From assembly GCF_018603905.1 (NCBI RefSeq), contig NZ_JAHFZZ010000024.1, forward strand, positions 1 to 64,000: a stretch of 64,000 nucleotides of DNA, read 5' to 3'. This document shows positions 8,063 through 16,911 of this stretch, one piece after another. Numbering within the stretch: the first letter of the stretch is position 1; each line of letters begins with the position of its first letter. The translations under genes and the position numbers were made by a program. Origin of the DNA: Nonomuraea sp. NEAU-A123 (lineage in GTDB: Bacteria > Actinomycetota > Actinomycetes > Streptosporangiales > Streptosporangiaceae). Below the pieces are notes generated by a model that saw only the letters and a list, made by a program, of their open reading frames with translations, searched no databases and was not told where the DNA came from.

Positions 8063-8799
8063 GACTTTCGCTCCTGCCGCCGGTCCAAGAATGCCGTCAT
8101 GCGGGTGTGTTTCTCCTCTGTCTCGAACAGGATCGCCTGGGCGACGTCGTCGATGAACGGGTGCGCGGCCCGCGGGGCGTGGAAGACGGCCTTGGTCAGC
8201 CGAGTCGCCAGCGGCGCCCGCGCGGTGATGCGGTCGGCGAGCCGATGGCCGGCGGCGAGCAGGTCGTCAGGCTCCACGACGTCGTTGAGCAGGTACACCG
8301 CCCGCGCTTCGTCGGCCGTGAGGATGCGGCCCGCGAGCAGGATCTCCTTGGCCAGGGGTTCGCCGATGAGTTCGGCCAGGCGCCAGGCCGCGCCGGCCGC
8401 CGCGAGGATGCCGAGGTCCGTCTCCGGGTTGCCGATGCGCGTGCGTGGTGTGCCGATCCGGAAGTCGCAGGCGTAGGCCAGCTCGGCCCCGCCGCCCAGG
8501 GCGAACCCGTCGACGAGGGCCACGGTCGGCATCGGCAGCCGGTGGATCCGGTCGAAGATCTTCGAGTTGATGCCCCGCAGCGCGTCGTCCCGGCCGCGTT
8601 CGCGGAGCTGGGCGATGTCCGCCCCGGCCGCGAAGGACGGCCCCTCGCCGGTGAGGAGGACGACGCGCGGCTCCTCTTCGACGGCGGCGCACGCCTGGTG
8701 GAGCGCGGAGACCAGCTCGCGGTCGATCGCGTTGCGGACCTCTGGCCTGTTGAGCCGCCACACGACCCGGTCGGCCCCTTCCTCAACGATCAGAGTCAT
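8059..8799 (-). CDS. paaF: Enoyl-CoA hydratase (2,3-dehydroadipyl-CoA hydratase, PaaF-like)
   Basis: A 246-aa crotonase-fold protein. I start at the ATG at 8797-8799, which overlaps the thiolase stop (ATGA). The oxyanion-hole segment is GPSFAAGADIAQL (~54-66). Both acidic residues used by true hydratases are present, in GGGAELAYACD and NPETDLGI. It would hydrate 2,3-dehydroadipyl-CoA before PaaH acts. The paaF name rests on operon position and the two glutamates; a generic enoyl-CoA hydratase/isomerase label would also fit. It lies between the thiolase and PaaH genes with 4-nt overlaps on both sides. Confidence 0.85.
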   Translation of the reverse strand: MTLIVEEGADRVVWRLNRPEVRNAIDRELVSALHQACAAVEEEPRVVLLTGEGPSFAAGADIAQLRERGRDDALRGINSKIFDRIHRLPMPTVALVDGFALGGGAELAYACDFRIGTPRTRIGNPETDLGILAAAGAAWRLAELIGEPLAKEILLAGRILTADEARAVYLLNDVVEPDDLLAAGHRLADRITARAPLATRLTKAVFHAPRAAHPFIDDVAQAILFETEEKHTRMTAFLDRRQERKS

Positions 8800-9974
8800 G
8801 ACCGCTCCACCAGGAGAGCGCTGCCCTGGCCGACGCCGACGCACATGGTCGCCAGCCCGCGCCGGCCTCCGGAGCGTTCGAGCCGGCCGAGCAGGGTGAC
8901 GAGGATCCGGGTCCCGGAGGCGCCCAGCGGGTGCCCGAGAGCGATGGCGCCGCCGTCGGCGTTGACCCGGTCGAGGTCGAGCCCGAGATCGCGGACGCAG
9001 GCGAGGGACTGCGCGGCGAACGCCTCGTTGAGCTCGACGGCGTCGAGGTCGTCGACGGTCCATCCGGTACGCTCCAGCGCCTTGCGGGTCGCCGGGACCG
9101 GGCCGATCCCCATGATCTCCGGCGGCACTCCGGCGTTCGCCGCCGCCACGAGCCGGGCCCGCGGCGTCAGGCCGGACCGTTGCAGAAAGCGCTCGCTCAC
9201 CACGACGACGGCCGCGGCGCCGTCGTTGAGCGAGCTGGAGTTGCCCGCGGTGACGACTCCGCCGGGACCGTTGACCGGCCGCAAGCGCGCCAGCCGCTCC
9301 AGGCTCGTGTCCGGCCGCGGTCCTTCGTCGACGTCGACGGTCCCCGCGCCGACCGGCACGGGGACGATCTCGTCGGCGAACCGGCCGTCCTTGATCGCCG
9401 CGACGGCCCGCTCGTGGGAGCGCAGCGCGAACGCGTCGAGCTCGTCGCGGGTCAGGCCCCAGCGCTGAGCGACCGTCTCCGCGGTCTGCGGCATGGAGGC
9501 GGTCGTCGCGGCATCGAAGCGGGGATTGGTGAACCGCCAGCCGATCGAGGTGTCGAAGGACGGGCCCGGCTTGGCGAATGCCTTGGCCGGCTTCTCGGTG
9601 ACCCACGGCGCCCGGGTCATCGACTCCACCCCGCCCGCGACCACGACGTCGGCGTCGCCGGCCACGATGAGGGCCCGCGCCGTCGCGACCGCCGTGAGGC
9701 CGGAGGCGCACAGCCGGTTGACCGTGAAGCCGGGCACCGAGTCGGGCAGGCCCGCCAGGAGCGCGGCCATCCGGGCGACGTTCCGGTTGTCCTCACCGGC
9801 CTGGTTGGCCGCGCCGAGCACCACCTCGTCGACCAGGGCGGGGTCGATCCCGGCGCGGGCGACGGCCTCTCCCACGGCGAGGGCGGCCAGGTCATCGGGC
9901 CGGACGTGGGCCAGCGCGCCGCCGTAGCGGCCTATCGGCGTCCGTACGCCGGAGACGACGAAGGCTTGGGTCAC
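8796..9974 (-). CDS. paaJ: 3-oxoadipyl-CoA thiolase (acetyl-CoA acyltransferase)
   Basis: A 392-aa type-II thiolase. I choose the GTG at 9972-9974 because AGGAG lies 6 nt upstream; longer starts add an unconserved tail. The catalytic triad is complete: nucleophile Cys89 (VNRLCASGL), His348 (ALGHPLGASG) and Cys378 (ATMCVGVGQG). It cleaves 3-oxoadipyl-CoA into succinyl-CoA and acetyl-CoA, and in this pathway may also act on 3-oxo-5,6-dehydrosuberyl-CoA. It lies 37 nt after paaE and overlaps the hydratase gene by 4 nt. A pcaF-type thiolase of beta-ketoadipate degradation would look alike; the neighbours favour paaJ. Confidence 0.9.
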   Translation of the reverse strand: MTQAFVVSGVRTPIGRYGGALAHVRPDDLAALAVGEAVARAGIDPALVDEVVLGAANQAGEDNRNVARMAALLAGLPDSVPGFTVNRLCASGLTAVATARALIVAGDADVVVAGGVESMTRAPWVTEKPAKAFAKPGPSFDTSIGWRFTNPRFDAATTASMPQTAETVAQRWGLTRDELDAFALRSHERAVAAIKDGRFADEIVPVPVGAGTVDVDEGPRPDTSLERLARLRPVNGPGGVVTAGNSSSLNDGAAAVVVVSERFLQRSGLTPRARLVAAANAGVPPEIMGIGPVPATRKALERTGWTVDDLDAVELNEAFAAQSLACVRDLGLDLDRVNADGGAIALGHPLGASGTRILVTLLGRLERSGGRRGLATMCVGVGQGSALLVERS

Positions 9975-10011
9975 GAAGAGCTCCTGTTGTCGGGACATGA
10001 AGGAAACACGG

Positions 10012-11103
10012 TCAGGCGTCGTAGTCGACGGTGACACTCTCGCCGACCGGGAACGTCTGGCAGGTCAGCACGAACCCGGCGTCCACCTCGGACGGTTCCA
10101 GGGCGTAGTTGCGGCGCATGTCGACCGCGCCCTCGCGGACGACGGCACGGCACGTCCCGCAGACGCCGCCTTTGCACGCGAACGGCAGATCGGCGCGCGT
10201 AGCCTGGGCGCCGTCGAGGATCGTCGTCTCCCGGGAGACGGTCGAGGTCGCCCGCAGCCCGTCGAGCACCGTCGTCAGTACGCTGGTCGCGCCGACCGGC
10301 ATCGCGGCGGCCCGCCTCGGTCGCGGTGGCGGGGCGTCGACGTAGAAGAGTTCGACGTGGACGTTCCGCGCGGGGACGCCGAGGTCGGTCAGCACCGCCC
10401 GAGCGTCCTGGATCATGCGCAGCGGCCCGCAGAGCCAGACATGATCGAACACCTCGACCGGTACCAGTTCGGTGAGCAGGCGGCGCAACCGGTCTCCGTC
10501 GAGCCGGCCCGAGAACAGCTCTACTTCGCGTGGCTCCCGCGAAAGGACATGGACCTGCTGGAACCGGGCACCGTAGCGGTTCTTCAGGTCGCCGAGTTCC
10601 TCGGTGAACATCACCGTACGGCTGGTGCGGTTGCCGTACAGGAGCGACACCTGGGCGCCGGGGTGGGCCAGCACCGTGGAGGCGACCGACAGCATCGGGG
10701 TGATGCCCGACCCGGCGGCGATGCACAGGTGTCGCTCTCCCCGCGCCGCGTCGGCCCGCCAGGAGCCGGTCGGAGTCTGCACCTCGATCCGCGTCCCCGG
10801 CACCACCTCGCGGACGAGCCAGGAGGAGAAGAGCCCGCCGGGTATCTCGCGGACCCCGATGCGCGGCGCGGCGCCGGCCGGCGCGCAGATCGAGTAGGAC
10901 CGCCGGTGCTCCCGCCCGTCCACGAAGCGGCGAAGGGTGAGCGACTGTCCCGCCTGGAAGGCGTACGCCTCGCGCAGTTCGTCGGGCACCTCGAACGTGA
11001 TCGCCGCGGCGTCCTCGCACAGGTGGTCGACCGCCGCCACGGTCAGCGGCTGGAAGGTGGCGGACGCCCGGGTCGGCGCCGGTCCGGGCGCGAGCGTGGT
11101 CAT
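10012..11103 (-). CDS. paaE: Phenylacetyl-CoA epoxidase reductase subunit
   Basis: A 363-aa electron-transfer protein. The ATG at 11101-11103 has AAGGAG 7 nt upstream. The FAD/NAD(P)H reductase module (ferredoxin-reductase-like, ~10-250) shows a flavin-binding RSYSICA motif, IAAGSGITPMLS and the C-terminal LCGP element. A plant-type [2Fe-2S] ferredoxin domain follows, with ligands in CKGGVCGTCRA and a last Cys in VLTCQTFP. It passes electrons from NADPH to the PaaABC(D) diiron epoxidase. The gene lies 1 nt after paaD and 37 nt before the thiolase gene. Confidence 0.95.
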   Translation of the reverse strand: MTTLAPGPAPTRASATFQPLTVAAVDHLCEDAAAITFEVPDELREAYAFQAGQSLTLRRFVDGREHRRSYSICAPAGAAPRIGVREIPGGLFSSWLVREVVPGTRIEVQTPTGSWRADAARGERHLCIAAGSGITPMLSVASTVLAHPGAQVSLLYGNRTSRTVMFTEELGDLKNRYGARFQQVHVLSREPREVELFSGRLDGDRLRRLLTELVPVEVFDHVWLCGPLRMIQDARAVLTDLGVPARNVHVELFYVDAPPPRPRRAAAMPVGATSVLTTVLDGLRATSTVSRETTILDGAQATRADLPFACKGGVCGTCRAVVREGAVDMRRNYALEPSEVDAGFVLTCQTFPVGESVTVDYDA

Positions 11104-11104
11104 C

Positions 11105-11617
11105 TCATATCTCCTTGACATGCTCGAACGGCTCAAGGCAGTGGGTACAGGTGTAGAGGGCCTTGCAGGCGGTGGCGCCGAACTCGGAGGTCAGCCGGGT
11201 GACCGCCGAACCGCAGCGCGGGCAGTTCGGGGCGGGCCGCGTCGGTCCGAGCGTGAGCGCGATGGGTCCGGACGTCCGGCGGGCCGGGCCGGGCGCCGAC
11301 AGGCCGGCCTCCCGCAGGGCGGCCCGGCCGCGTTCGGAGATCCAGTCGCTCGACCAGGGCGGGTCGAGCGCGACGCGTACCTCGACGCGGGGGAAGCCCG
11401 CGTCGTTCAGGCGGTGGACGAGGTCGTCGCGCATGGTGGCCATGGCCGGGCAGCCCGTGTAGGTCGGGGTGATCGAGGCGATGACGATCTCGTGGCCGTC
11501 CGCCGTCCGCTCCACCTCGACACCGCGCAGTACGCCGAGGTCGGCGAGGGTGAGCATCGGCATCTCGGGGTCGCGTACCTGCCCGGCGACCTCGACGGCC
11601 CGCTCTCGGGCGTTCAC
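11105..11617 (-). CDS. paaD: Phenylacetyl-CoA epoxidase assembly subunit PaaD
   Basis: A 170-aa protein. I start at the GTG at 11615-11617, which overlaps the paaC stop (GTGA). The N-terminal half is a MIP18/DUF59 domain (DPEMPMLTLADLGV; SITPTYTGCPAM). The C-terminal tail has four spaced cysteines in a zinc-ribbon-like pattern (CPRCGS ... CTHC). PaaD-type proteins are thought to help mature the metal centres of the epoxidase. This C-terminal Cys motif is common in PaaD and absent from short DUF59 proteins. It sits between paaC and paaE. Confidence 0.92.
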   Translation of the reverse strand: MNARERAVEVAGQVRDPEMPMLTLADLGVLRGVEVERTADGHEIVIASITPTYTGCPAMATMRDDLVHRLNDAGFPRVEVRVALDPPWSSDWISERGRAALREAGLSAPGPARRTSGPIALTLGPTRPAPNCPRCGSAVTRLTSEFGATACKALYTCTHCLEPFEHVKEI

Positions 11618-12519
11618 CAGCGCCCGCTCGGGTGTGCGCGTGCGACCATCTGCATCTCGGCGAGCAGGTCGGCGAAGTCCTCGGTGTGCGTGCCCGTCCG
11701 TCCGCCGCCCTCCAGGGGTGGGTGGTCCGGGCGGGCGACGCCGCTCACGGCGAGTACCTGGTCGAGGACGGCGTCCACCTCGCCGCGCGTGGTGGCGGGG
11801 TCGACGCCGACACCGGCGCGAGCCAGCGAGAGCTCGACGGGGTGCGTGGCGACCAGCTCGGGCTGGAGCGGCCACAGGGCACTGAGTGCTGTGACGACTC
11901 TGTGGCATGACTCCTCGGTGCCCTGTGCCAAGGTGAGGAACCAGCGGGCCGCCCAGTCCCTGTGGTAGGTGACCTCCTTGACGCCCTTGGCCGCCACCGC
12001 GGCCAGCACCGTGTCGCTGCTCGCGCGCAGCCGCTCCAGCAGCGCGAGCCGGGCCACCGAGAACAGCAGCAGGCGGACGACGACGTGCCCGAAGTCACCG
12101 TTCGCGACCTCGGCGAGACGCACGTTGCGGAACTGCCCGGCGTCACGGAAGAACGCCAGCGCGTCCTCCGCGGGCACCGGCGAGCCCTCGGGAAGGGCGG
12201 GCAGGAGCCCGGGGTCGGCGGCGGCCGCCCGCGCCAGGAGCAGGCGCGCCTGCCCGAGGAGGTCGAGGGCGATGTTCGCCAGCGCGATGTCCTCTTCGAG
12301 GTCCGGCGCACGGCTGCACCACTCCGTCAGGCGCTGCGACATGATCAAGGCGTCGTCGCCGAGCATGAGGCAGTACTCGGCGAGTTCGGTGTGGTCGACG
12401 CCGTCGGGCACCGTCGTGTCGACGCCGGCCAGCGGATCCTCGAAGTCGGTGCCGAACGCCCACTGCGCGGACTCTGCGCCGATCAGGCCGTCGAAGATGC
12501 CGCCATGCTCGTCGCTCAT
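11614..12519 (-). CDS. paaC: Phenylacetyl-CoA epoxidase subunit C
   Basis: A 301-aa ferritin-like helical protein. I start at the ATG at 12517-12519, which has AGGAGG 8 nt upstream. A GTG at 12570 overlapping the paaB stop would add 17 residues and cannot be excluded. Conserved PaaC features include EYCLMLGDDALIMSQRL, DIALANIALDLLGQAR and EVTYHRDWAARWF. PaaC is the structural, catalytically weak partner of PaaA in the 1,2-phenylacetyl-CoA epoxidase. It overlaps paaD by 4 nt. Confidence 0.94.
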   Translation of the reverse strand: MSDEHGGIFDGLIGAESAQWAFGTDFEDPLAGVDTTVPDGVDHTELAEYCLMLGDDALIMSQRLTEWCSRAPDLEEDIALANIALDLLGQARLLLARAAAADPGLLPALPEGSPVPAEDALAFFRDAGQFRNVRLAEVANGDFGHVVVRLLLFSVARLALLERLRASSDTVLAAVAAKGVKEVTYHRDWAARWFLTLAQGTEESCHRVVTALSALWPLQPELVATHPVELSLARAGVGVDPATTRGEVDAVLDQVLAVSGVARPDHPPLEGGGRTGTHTEDFADLLAEMQMVARAHPSGRW

Positions 12520-12566
12520 GGGGTCCGCCTCCTGGGCGTGTACGGGATGGACAGGGGAGTAGCGGT

Positions 12567-12860
12567 TCACATGTGCGGGACGTTGTCGGGAATGTCGTAG
12601 AACGTCGGGTGCCGGTAGACCTTGTCGCCGTTCGGCGCGAACAGCGGGTCCTTCTCGTCCGGGCTGGAGGCCGTGATGGCGTCGGCCCGCACGACCCAGA
12701 TGCTCACGCCCTCGTTGCGCCGCGTGTAGACGTCGCGCGCGTGCCGTACGGCCATCGTGTCGTCCGGGGCGTGCAGCGACCCGACGTGGACGTGGTTGAG
12801 CCCGCGCTTGCCGCGGACGAACACCTCATAGAGCGGCCACTCCCGCCGGTCGGCGCTCAT
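12567..12860 (-). CDS. paaB: Phenylacetyl-CoA epoxidase subunit B
   Basis: A 97-aa protein matching PaaB throughout: WPLYEVFVRGKRGLNHVHVGSLHA at the start, then ARDVYTRRNEGVSIWVV and a C-terminal KVYRHPTFYDIP. PaaB bridges the PaaAC heterodimers in the epoxidase complex. Its ATG overlaps the paaA stop (ATGA), consistent with equimolar, coupled translation. Confidence 0.96.
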   Translation of the reverse strand: MSADRREWPLYEVFVRGKRGLNHVHVGSLHAPDDTMAVRHARDVYTRRNEGVSIWVVRADAITASSPDEKDPLFAPNGDKVYRHPTFYDIPDNVPHM

Positions 12861-13816
12861 CGGGCACCCGCCTGGGCGGACCGGCTCGCGAACGCCGACG
12901 CCGCCTCGCGTACCCAGGCGCCGTCGTCATGGGCGGCCTGGCGGTGGCGCAGCCGCTGGGCGTTGCACGGACCGTCCCCGCGGACGACCGCGGCGAACTC
13001 CGCCCAGTCCGGCTCGCCGAAGTCGTGGTGCCCGCGCTCGTCGTTCCAGCGCAGGTCGGGGTCGGGCAGCGTCACCCCGAGCGCGTCGGCCTGCGGGACC
13101 GTCATGTCCACGAACCGCTGGCGCAGCTCGTCGTTGGAGTTGCGCTTGACGCCCCACGCCATCGACCGCGCGCTGTTGGTGGACTCGGCGTCCGGCGGGC
13201 CGAACATCATCAGCGCCGGCCACCAGAACCGGTCGACCGACTCCTGGACCATGGCACGCTGGGCGTCGGTGCCGCGCATCATCGTCATGAGCAGCTCGTA
13301 CCCCTGACGCTGGTGGAAGGACTCCTCCTTGCAGATGCGGATCATGGCGCGGCCGTATGGTCCGTAGGAGGTCCGGCAGAGGGGCACCTGGTTGCAGATC
13401 GCGGCTCCGTCGACCAGCCAGCCGATCGTGCCGACGTCGGCGTAGGACAGCGTCGGGTAGTTGAAGATCGAGGAGTACTTCTGCTTGCCGGCGAGCAGCA
13501 GGCCGGTCAGCTCGGCGCGGGAGACACCGAGGGTCTCGCACGCCGAGTACAGATAGAGGCCGTGCCCGGCCTCATCCTGCACCTTGGCCAGGAGGATCGC
13601 CTTGCGGCGCAGGGACGGGGCGCGTCCGATCCACTCGCCCTCGGGCTGCATGCCGATGATCTCGGAGTGCGCGTGCTGGGCGATCTGGCGCACGAGCGTC
13701 CGGCGGTAGGCGTCGGGCATCCAGTCCCGCGGCTCGATCCGGTCGTTGCGCGCGATGGTCGCCTCGAACGCGGCCCGCAGCCGCTCCTCCGCCTCCGGTT
13801 CCGCCGCAGTCGTCAT
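12857..13816 (-). CDS. paaA: Phenylacetyl-CoA epoxidase catalytic subunit A
   Basis: A 319-aa diiron oxygenase subunit. I start at the ATG at 13814-13816, with GGAGG 4-5 nt upstream, rather than a longer frame with an unconserved tail. Ligand motifs of the four-helix diiron bundle are visible: VQDEAGHGLYLY (~85) and CKEESFHQRQGYE (~172). With PaaBCDE it epoxidises the ring of phenylacetyl-CoA using O2. It is the first gene of an eight-gene operon running to paaH, and its promoter shares a ~100-bp divergent region with paaZ. Confidence 0.96.
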   Translation of the reverse strand: MTTAAEPEAEERLRAAFEATIARNDRIEPRDWMPDAYRRTLVRQIAQHAHSEIIGMQPEGEWIGRAPSLRRKAILLAKVQDEAGHGLYLYSACETLGVSRAELTGLLLAGKQKYSSIFNYPTLSYADVGTIGWLVDGAAICNQVPLCRTSYGPYGRAMIRICKEESFHQRQGYELLMTMMRGTDAQRAMVQESVDRFWWPALMMFGPPDAESTNSARSMAWGVKRNSNDELRQRFVDMTVPQADALGVTLPDPDLRWNDERGHHDFGEPDWAEFAAVVRGDGPCNAQRLRHRQAAHDDGAWVREAASAFASRSAQAGAR

Positions 13817-13841
13817 CTTCCCTCCAGGGCATCGGTCGTAT

Positions 13842-13863
13842 TTACTTATCACTCGGTCAGTAA
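13842..13863. promoter_or_regulatory. PaaR-like TetR operator between paaA and paaZ
   Basis: A 22-bp imperfect palindrome with TTACT at the left end and AGTAA at the right. The right half reads CGGTCAGT, and the left half ACTTATCA differs from the mirror image at two positions. I recall the actinobacterial PaaR motif as built from ACTNACCG...CGGTNAGT half sites, which fits. It lies 26 bp upstream of paaA and 57 bp upstream of paaZ, well placed to control both. The TetR gene at 6584 is the likely partner. Confidence 0.6.
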
Positions 13864-13919
13864 TACGGTTGCACGAGTCGGGGCTCCTGCGCAATAGGTC
13901 CCCCCAGGGAGGAGACAAC

Positions 13920-15974
13920 GTGAGCGCGATTCTGGAGAGCTACGCCGCCGGACGCTGGTTCCGGGCGGCGGACGACGGGGAACCCCTGCTCGACGCCGCT
14001 ACGGGCGAGGAGGTCGCGCGCGTCTCGAGCCGGGGCCTGGACGTCGCCGCGATGGTCCGGCACGCCCGGGACGTCGGCGGACCCGCGCTGCGATCCCTGA
14101 CCTTCCACGAGCGGGCGGCCCTGCTCAAGGCGCTGGCCAAGCACCTGTCCGAGCGCAAGGAGGAGCTCTACGCACTGTCCGTACGGACCGGCGCCACCTC
14201 GCGGGACACGATGATCGACGTCGACGGCGGCATCGGCACCCTGTTCAGCTACGCGAGCAAGGGCGTCCGCGAACTGCCGAACGACACGGTCGTCCTCGAC
14301 GGCGGCCTCGAGCGCCTGGGCAAGGGCGGCACCTTCGTCGGCCAGCACCTCTACACCTCCCGTCCGGGTGTCGCGGTGCAGATCAACGCCTTCAACTTCC
14401 CCGTCTGGGGCATGCTGGAGAAGCTGGCCCCGGCCTTCCTCGCCGGGCTGCCGTCGATCGTCAAGCCCGCGAGCCAGACCGCCTATCTCACCGAACTCGC
14501 CGTCCGCCGGATCATCGAGTCGGGCATCCTGCCCGAGGGAGCCCTCCAGCTCGTCGCCGGCGGCGCGGGCGGGCTGCTCGACGAGCTGACGGTTCAGGAC
14601 TCCGTCGCCTTCACCGGCTCGGCGCACACCGCGGGCATCCTGCGCCGCCACCCGAACGTGCTCGACGGCGGCGTCCTGCTCGGTGTCGAGGCCGACTCCC
14701 TCAACTGCTCGATCCTCGGGCCCGACGTGCGGCCGGACGATCCGGAGTTCCACCTGTTCGTCAAGGGCGTCGTCACCGAGATGACGGTCAAGGCAGGGCA
14801 GAAGTGCACCGCCATTCGCCGGGTGCTCGTTCCCGAGGCGATGGCCGGTCAGGTGGCCGAGGCGCTCGCCGCGCGCCTGGCGGAGGTGACCGTCGGCGAC
14901 CCGCGCGACGCGGACGTGCGGATGGGCCCGCTCGCCAGCCTCGGCCAGCGCGACGAGGTACGCAAGGCCGTCGAGGCGCTGAAGGCGAGCGCCGAGGTGA
15001 TCTTCGGCGACCCCGAGGGCGCGTCCTCGCTCGACGGCGACCCCGAGCGCGGCGCCTTCATGACCCCGCTCGTGTTGCGCGCCCGCCCCGGCGCCACCGA
15101 GCCACACGACGTGGAGCCGTTCGGTCCGGTGAGCACCGTGCTCACCTATGACGGCGTCGAGGAGGCGGTCGCCCTCGCCGCCCGGGGCAGGGGAAGCCTC
15201 GTCGCCTCCGTCGTCACCCATGACCCGCAGGTCGCGCGGTCCGTCGTGCTCGGGCTGGCGCCGTGGCACGGCCGGGTCCTCGTCCTGGACAGAGACGACG
15301 CCAAGGAGTCCACCGGGCACGGCTCGCCGCTGCCCGTCCTCGTCCACGGCGGCCCCGGGCGGGCCGGCGGCGGCGAGGAGCTCGGCGGCGTCCGCGGGGT
15401 TCTGCACCACATGCAGCGCACCGCCGTCCAGGCCTCCCCGGACCAGCTCACCGCGATCACCGGACGGTGGACGACGGGAGCCGCGCGCGCCGAATCCGGC
15501 GTTCACCCCTTCCGCAAGTCGCTGGCGGAGCTGCGCGTGGGCGACACGATCGGCTCCGCGCCGCGGACGGTGTCGCTCGCGGACATCGAGCACTTCGCCG
15601 AGTTCACCGGAGACACCTTCTACGCGCACACCGACGCCGCGGCCGCCGCGCGGAACCCGCTGTTCGGCGGCATCGTCGCCCACGGCTACCTCGTCGTGTC
15701 CCTGGCCGCCGGGCTCTTCGTCGACCCCGCGCCCGGACCGGTCCTGGCGAACTTCGGCGTGGACGGGCTGCGCTTCCTCACCCCGGTCAAGGCCGGCGAC
15801 GCCATCGACGTGACGCTGACCGTCAAGCAGATCACCCCGCGGGCCGGCGCGGACTACGGCGAGGTCCGCTGGGACGCCGTCGTGGCCAACCAGGACGGCC
15901 AGGTGGTCGCCACCTACGACGTGCTGACCCTCGTGGCCAAGACCTGGCCGGCGACGCCCGCCCAGGAGGCCTGA
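13920..15974 (+). CDS. paaZ: Bifunctional ring-opening enzyme: oxepin-CoA hydrolase / aldehyde dehydrogenase
   Basis: A 684-aa two-domain protein starting at GTG (13920-13922), with GGAGG upstream. The N-terminal ALDH domain (~1-510) has Asn157 in QINAFNFP, Glu257 in GVEADS and catalytic Cys296 in AGQKCTAIR. The C-terminal MaoC-like hydratase domain (~545-670) has FAEFTGDTFYAHTD and GGIVAHGYLVVSLAAG. The enzyme opens the oxepin-CoA ring and oxidises the resulting semialdehyde with NADP+. It is divergent from paaA, shares its regulatory region, and is followed at once by paaG. Confidence 0.95.
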   Translation: MSAILESYAAGRWFRAADDGEPLLDAATGEEVARVSSRGLDVAAMVRHARDVGGPALRSLTFHERAALLKALAKHLSERKEELYALSVRTGATSRDTMIDVDGGIGTLFSYASKGVRELPNDTVVLDGGLERLGKGGTFVGQHLYTSRPGVAVQINAFNFPVWGMLEKLAPAFLAGLPSIVKPASQTAYLTELAVRRIIESGILPEGALQLVAGGAGGLLDELTVQDSVAFTGSAHTAGILRRHPNVLDGGVLLGVEADSLNCSILGPDVRPDDPEFHLFVKGVVTEMTVKAGQKCTAIRRVLVPEAMAGQVAEALAARLAEVTVGDPRDADVRMGPLASLGQRDEVRKAVEALKASAEVIFGDPEGASSLDGDPERGAFMTPLVLRARPGATEPHDVEPFGPVSTVLTYDGVEEAVALAARGRGSLVASVVTHDPQVARSVVLGLAPWHGRVLVLDRDDAKESTGHGSPLPVLVHGGPGRAGGGEELGGVRGVLHHMQRTAVQASPDQLTAITGRWTTGAARAESGVHPFRKSLAELRVGDTIGSAPRTVSLADIEHFAEFTGDTFYAHTDAAAAARNPLFGGIVAHGYLVVSLAAGLFVDPAPGPVLANFGVDGLRFLTPVKAGDAIDVTLTVKQITPRAGADYGEVRWDAVVANQDGQVVATYDVLTLVAKTWPATPAQEA

Positions 15975-15975
15975 C

Positions 15976-16794
15976 ATGGACGCCACCGCGACCGCCCCCG
16001 CCGTCCCGGCGGCCCCCGTCGTTCTCGAACGTGACGGGGCCGTGGCCGTTCTGACGCTCAATCGCCCGAATCGTCGCAACGCGCTCGACGCCGCTCTCAA
16101 GACGGCGTTGCGCCGGACACTTGAGGAGGTCGCGTCCGATGCCGACGTCCGTGCCGTGCTGCTGACCGGTGCGGGGAGCGCCTTCTGCGTCGGTCAGGAC
16201 CTCGCCGAGCACGCGGCCGCGCTCCGCGCCGACGCCGGCCACGCGTTCGACACCGTCGAGGAGGACTACGCGCCGATCATCCGGCTCGTGGCCACGATGG
16301 GCAAGCCGGTCGTCGCCGCCGTCAACGGCACGTGCGTCGGCGCCGGGCTGGCCCTCGCGCTGGCCTGCGACCTGCGGGTCCTGGCCGAGGAGGCCGTGCT
16401 CGCCACGGCGTTCACCGCGATCGGGCTGACGTGCGACTCCGGGCTTTCCACGACGCTCGCGCGGGCGGTCGGTGAGGCCCGGGCCAAGGAGCTCGTCCTG
16501 CTCGGCGAGTCGTTCAGCGCTCAGCAGGCGGTGGCGTGGGGAATCTCGGGGCGTGTGGTCCCCCGCGCGGATGTCGGTGCGGCGGGCCGGGAGCTCGCGG
16601 CCCGGCTCGCGGCCGGGCCGACCGCCGCCTACGCCGAGTCCAAGCGGCTGATCGCGCAAGCCTGGAACCAGGACCTCGGAACGGTGCTCACGGCCGAGGC
16701 CAGCGCCCAGGCACGCCTGGGCCGGACCGCCGACCACGCCGGAGCGGTCGAGGCGTTCCTCACCAAGCAGCAGCCCGTCTTCGAAGGGCGCTGA
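15976..16794 (+). CDS. paaG: 1,2-epoxyphenylacetyl-CoA isomerase
   Basis: A 272-aa crotonase-family protein one base after paaZ. The oxyanion-hole region is SAFCVGQDLAEH (~68-79). The catalytic Asp of PaaG-type isomerases is present in AIGLTCDSGLSTTL (~150-163). The hydratase Glu at GAGLALALACD is replaced, which separates it from true hydratases and fits PaaG. It converts the epoxide to oxepin-CoA and probably also isomerises dehydrosuberyl-CoA. A strong stem-loop follows the stop. Confidence 0.92.
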   Translation: MDATATAPAVPAAPVVLERDGAVAVLTLNRPNRRNALDAALKTALRRTLEEVASDADVRAVLLTGAGSAFCVGQDLAEHAAALRADAGHAFDTVEEDYAPIIRLVATMGKPVVAAVNGTCVGAGLALALACDLRVLAEEAVLATAFTAIGLTCDSGLSTTLARAVGEARAKELVLLGESFSAQQAVAWGISGRVVPRADVGAAGRELAARLAAGPTAAYAESKRLIAQAWNQDLGTVLTAEASAQARLGRTADHAGAVEAFLTKQQPVFEGR

Positions 16795-16800
16795 ACATAC

Positions 16801-16837
16801 CGAAGCCCCGGTCACCTGCGAGGTGACCGGGGCTTCG
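16801..16837. terminator. Perfect 17-bp hairpin between paaG and the M20 gene
   Basis: Two exactly complementary 17-nt arms (16801-16817 and 16821-16837) flank a 3-nt loop, 6 bases after the paaG stop. No T-run follows. It lies between convergent genes, so it can serve as a two-way terminator for paaZG and for the M20-ALDH-GMC operon. Confidence 0.88.
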
Positions 16838-16911
16838 TCGATCGTCCGGAGTTGCGATCCGTCTTCCGCGCCGCAGAGGGTCAGCCGCGAGCCGCCGTCC
16901 GCCCGGAGGGG

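Noticed and set aside
8800..9711. Long upstream extension of the PaaF-like hydratase frame
   Set aside because: The extension is Arg-rich and overlaps the thiolase gene; the ATG overlapping the thiolase stop is the natural start.
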